Positions 5,660 through 7,269 of a stretch of DNA of 7,269 bases are shown one piece after another; within the stretch, counting starts at the first letter, position 1, and each line of letters starts with the position of its first letter. The translations under genes were made by a program, and so were the position numbers. The notes beneath the pieces are model-generated. The model was not told the DNA's origin, ran no database searches, and was given only the letters and a program-made list of their open reading frames with translations. Source of the stretch: an uncultured Clostridia bacterium (GTDB taxonomy: Bacteria; Bacillota; Clostridia; Oscillospirales; Ruminococcaceae); the NCBI GenBank assembly GCA_947176675.1, contig CAMWRN010000120.1, forward strand, positions 1 to 7,269. Direction: 5' to 3'.

Positions 5660-5688
5660 ATTTTACATAAAATTTCCGTTTTTGTCAA
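5660..5688 (-). promoter_or_regulatory. Near-consensus sigma-A promoter of the minus-strand gene pair
   Basis: On the minus strand TTGACA (complement of 5683-5688) is followed by exactly 17 nt and TAAAAT (complement of 5660-5665). The -35 is perfect and the -10 matches 5 of 6. The predicted start is near 5653, giving a leader of about 70 nt before ATG 5583. No operator palindrome is evident, so expression may be substantial and constitutive under housekeeping sigma. Confidence 0.88.
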
Positions 5689-5729
5689 CGCTTTTATTTT
5701 AAAAAATTATGCGGCAGATTTGTATATAT

Positions 5730-5895
5730 TCAACAGACATTTAAACGGCATTTATCTCCGTTCTTCAAAAACGCTTTCAGCTTTTCTATGTACTTTTTGC
5801 CTGTATCACTTAAAATAATATTTTTCCGCAGGATATATCCTATCTCCATAAGGTAAGACTTGTCCGCACCTGCCCAGCCATAATATTTCAGTCAT
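5730..5895 (-). pseudogene. Small frameshifted gene or gene remnant, possibly winged-helix-like
   Basis: On the minus strand, AGAGG (complement of 5904-5908) stands 8 nt before ATG 5895-5893. That frame gives only 29 residues (MTEILWLGRCGQVLPYGDRI and on to a stop). Removing one T around 5883-5884 joins MTEI to a longer, more protein-like frame: YGWAGADKSYLMEIGYILRK, then NIILSDTGKKYIEKLKAFLK, then NGDKCRLNVC, ending at TGA 5732-5730. The total would be about 54 residues. The GYIxxxxxILSDTGKKYIEKL stretch recalls the wing and last helix of winged-helix DNA-binding domains, but this is weak. Alternatively the second frame could start at ATG 5849 as a 39-residue peptide without a ribosome site. 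I do not recognise a family. No clear promoter precedes it, although TATAAT occurs as the complement of 5916-5921. Confidence 0.4.
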
Positions 5896-6004
5896 ATGAT
5901 TCGCCTCTAATCATTATTATATAAAATGGAGCTGTACAAATGCTATAAAAATTTCCCTAAAAAAGAAAGATTTTATCCGAACTTTATAAAATACGGAAAA
6001 ACTA
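5896..6004. other. AT-rich intergenic stretch between divergent units
   Basis: Apart from the AGAGG and TATAAT noted for the small minus-strand frame, this AT-rich stretch has runs of A and T but no open frame, hairpin or repeat that I can support. It separates the minus-strand units from the plus-strand regulator promoter that begins at 6005. Confidence 0.5.
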
Positions 6005-6033
6005 TTGACAAGTATAGATTGATTTGATATACT
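6005..6033 (+). promoter_or_regulatory. Strong extended -10 promoter upstream of the WYL regulator
   Basis: TTGACA (6005-6010), a 17-nt spacer and TATACT (6028-6033), with TGA just before the -10 (6025-6027) giving an extended -10 element. The predicted start is near 6040, which leaves a leader of about 230 nt before the regulator ATG at 6273. This is unusually long for a regulator gene. Confidence 0.88.
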
Positions 6034-6073
6034 AAATGCACATTAAACACATAGGAATTATATCAGCAAGGAC

Positions 6074-6223
6074 ATGAACGAGTTCAGACGGTATCGGCTT
6101 GAATATGCGGTGAAATCTGCGAAAAGCAACGGCTGCATACCTGTTTACCGGGACAACGGCAGGAACAGTCAAAAAGGCTTCGGATCGTCTGACAGATCGG
6201 TCAAAAAAGTCACTGAATCCTAA
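6074..6223 (+). CDS. Possible 49-residue small protein or leader ORF
   Basis: An open frame starts at ATG 6074 and ends at TAA 6221-6223: MNEFRRYRLEYAVKSAKSNG, then CIPVYRDNGRNSQKGFGSSD, then RSVKKVTES. It is very basic, with GC-rich third codon positions in its first 30 codons like the neighbouring real genes. It lies about 35 nt after the start predicted for the strong promoter. The ribosome site is poor: AAGGA (6069-6072) is almost against the ATG, and AGGA at 6053-6056 is too far away. I do not recognise it. It could be a small protein, an upstream leader peptide for the regulator, or the remnant of a longer gene. Confidence 0.3.
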   Translation: MNEFRRYRLEYAVKSAKSNGCIPVYRDNGRNSQKGFGSSDRSVKKVTES

Positions 6224-6272
6224 CTCATTGAAGTTATGATACGGAAGATATTCCCGAAAGGACTGCGGAAAT

Positions 6273-7181
6273 ATGAAAATTGACCGTCTGATAGGCATAC
6301 TCTCCATTCTTTTGCAGAAGGACAAGGTCACAGCCGCAGAGCTTGCGGAAAAATTCGAGGTGTCCCGCCGAACCATTGTCCGCGACCTTGAGGACTTGTG
6401 CAAGGCAGGAATACCTATTGCCGCCTCTCAGGGGCGTGGCGGAGGTATCTCGGTAATGGACGGATTCAAGATCGACCGCACCCTTCTGTCATCGGAGGAA
6501 ATGAAAGCGATCCTGACAGGTCTGCAAAGCCTTGACAGCGTCAGCGAAAGCAACCGTTACCGCCGCATTATGGACAAGCTTGACGCGGAAAATGCCGTAA
6601 AAACCGTAGGTGCCGGAAACAGCATTATCGTCGATCTGTCAACATGGGACAAAAGCGCGGTGTCCTCAAAGCTGGAGATGATAAAGTCCGCTATAGAAAA
6701 CTGCGAAAAGATCGGGTTCATATACTATTCCCCCGACCGCACCGAGCGGCGGGAAATTGAGCCTTACCGACTGGTTTTCCAGTGGTCGAACTGGTACGTC
6801 TGGGGATTCTGCACAAAGCGGAACGACTACAGAATGTTCAAGCTGACGCGTATGACTGAGCTGACTGTGAAAGAGAACTTTGTCCCGCGGAATATCCCCG
6901 ACTACAGCTGCGACAAGCTAAGGCACACAAAGGGCGAAATAGCGGTAAAGGTCAGGTTTGACAGCTCCGTCAAGTGGCGGCTCGTGGACGAATTCGGTGC
7001 GGAAAATCTCGCAGAAGAAAAGGACGGAAGCATTTTTCTTGACTTTACTTGGTCGGACGTACCCTCGTTTTTCTCCTATATCGCAGGCTTTCGCGAAGCG
7101 GCGGAGATAATCGCCCCCGAAGAATACCGACGAGAATTCGCTGAGCTTCTGGAGAAAATGCTGAATAAATATGGGAAATAA
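6273..7181 (+). CDS. YafY-type transcriptional regulator with HTH and WYL domains
   Basis: A 302-residue DNA-binding regulator. Residues 1-58 form an HTH_11-type helix-turn-helix (MKIDRLIGILSILLQKDKVT, AAELAEKFEVSRRTIVRDLE, DLCKAGIPI), followed by the glycine-rich linker GRGGGISV. The WYL domain spans about 140-208: IGFIYYSPDRTERREIEPYR (147-166) and the signature WYVWGFC (Trp174-Tyr175), followed by DYRMFKLTRM. The C-terminus (about 220-302) fits the WCX extension. Family knowledge: WYL proteins bind ligands or nucleic acid and act as activators or repressors, including of phage defence and DNA-damage genes. The ribosome site AAAGGA (6257-6262) is 10 nt from the ATG. Length is normal and no residue is obviously missing. 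The target is unknown. The divergent neighbours are debris, so the target may be the gene itself or genes beyond the right edge. Confidence 0.93.
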   Translation: MKIDRLIGILSILLQKDKVTAAELAEKFEVSRRTIVRDLEDLCKAGIPIAASQGRGGGISVMDGFKIDRTLLSSEEMKAILTGLQSLDSVSESNRYRRIMDKLDAENAVKTVGAGNSIIVDLSTWDKSAVSSKLEMIKSAIENCEKIGFIYYSPDRTERREIEPYRLVFQWSNWYVWGFCTKRNDYRMFKLTRMTELTVKENFVPRNIPDYSCDKLRHTKGEIAVKVRFDSSVKWRLVDEFGAENLAEEKDGSIFLDFTWSDVPSFFSYIAGFREAAEIIAPEEYRREFAELLEKMLNKYGK

Positions 7182-7183
7182 AC

Positions 7184-7210
7184 CTGCAAATTTTGTGCAG
7201 ATATTTTTAT
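7184..7210 (+). terminator. Weak candidate terminator after the WYL regulator
   Basis: CTGCA (7184-7188) and TGCAG (7196-7200) make a 5-bp stem, extendable by one A-T pair, followed by ATATTTTTAT. It begins 3 nt after the stop codon. The stem is short, so termination is uncertain. The remaining 59 nt to the edge are AT-rich with no gene visible. Confidence 0.4.
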
Positions 7211-7269
7211 CTTAAGTATTACTTTAAATTATAAAATTTCGGAAATAGCTTACATACTCCGGCATAAAC

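Noticed and set aside
6032..6403. 123-codon minus-strand frame overlapping the start of the WYL gene
   Set aside because: It covers the strong plus-strand promoter leader and the HTH coding region. It lacks a ribosome site and its composition is that of a complementary-strand shadow.
1..7269. CRISPR array, tRNA, rRNA or retron-like structure
   Set aside because: I saw no spaced direct repeats, no tRNA-like cloverleaf ending in CCA, no rRNA signature and no reverse transcriptase motif.

Overview
The window reads as chromosomal DNA of a low- to mid-GC Gram-positive gut or rumen Clostridium relative. Ruminococcus or another Oscillospiraceae member is my best guess. The basis is the house style of the proteins (a clostridial TyrS with a KMGKT loop, a YafY-type WYL regulator, a TIGR04076-like small protein), strong AGGAGG-type ribosome sites, near-consensus sigma-A promoters, and GC-rich third codon positions next to very AT-rich intergenic DNA. 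No sequence search was possible, so the genus is an inference.

Layout. (1) 1-2958, plus strand: a tightly packed operon. It holds the tail of an unrecognised gene, a radical SAM protein of the spore-photoproduct-lyase-like group, a dCTP deaminase (dcd), a two-helix membrane protein, a TIGR04076-like small protein, and an unrecognised acidic protein. Gaps are 2, 22 and 10 nt, followed by two ATGA stop/start overlaps. The operon closes with a stem-loop at 2982-3012. (2) 3082-4296, plus strand: tyrS, with its own ribosome site and a short leader carrying an imperfect palindrome. (3) 4319 to about 4551: the decayed 3' end of an IS3-family transposase on the minus strand. Part of it forms the hairpin that probably terminates tyrS. 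(4) 4613-5688, minus strand: a self-contained two-gene unit with a strong promoter (5660-5688), a 184-residue protein, a 121-residue helical protein starting at GTG, and a strong intrinsic terminator. Neither protein belongs to a family I recognise. (5) 5730-5895, minus strand: a small gene that looks frameshifted. (6) 6005-7200, plus strand: an extended -10 promoter, a leader of about 230 nt containing a possible 49-codon ORF, and a WYL-domain transcriptional regulator.

How the genes may work together. The first operon combines a possible nucleic-acid radical SAM enzyme with a nucleotide-pool enzyme and three accessory proteins. A role in nucleotide or DNA maintenance is plausible but unproven. 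tyrS is housekeeping. The minus-strand pair is the best candidate for an undescribed accessory module: it is isolated, has its own signals, and sits between transposon debris and a broken gene. The WYL regulator probably senses a ligand or nucleic acid and controls genes outside the window or itself.

I see no rRNA, tRNA, CRISPR array or recognised riboswitch.
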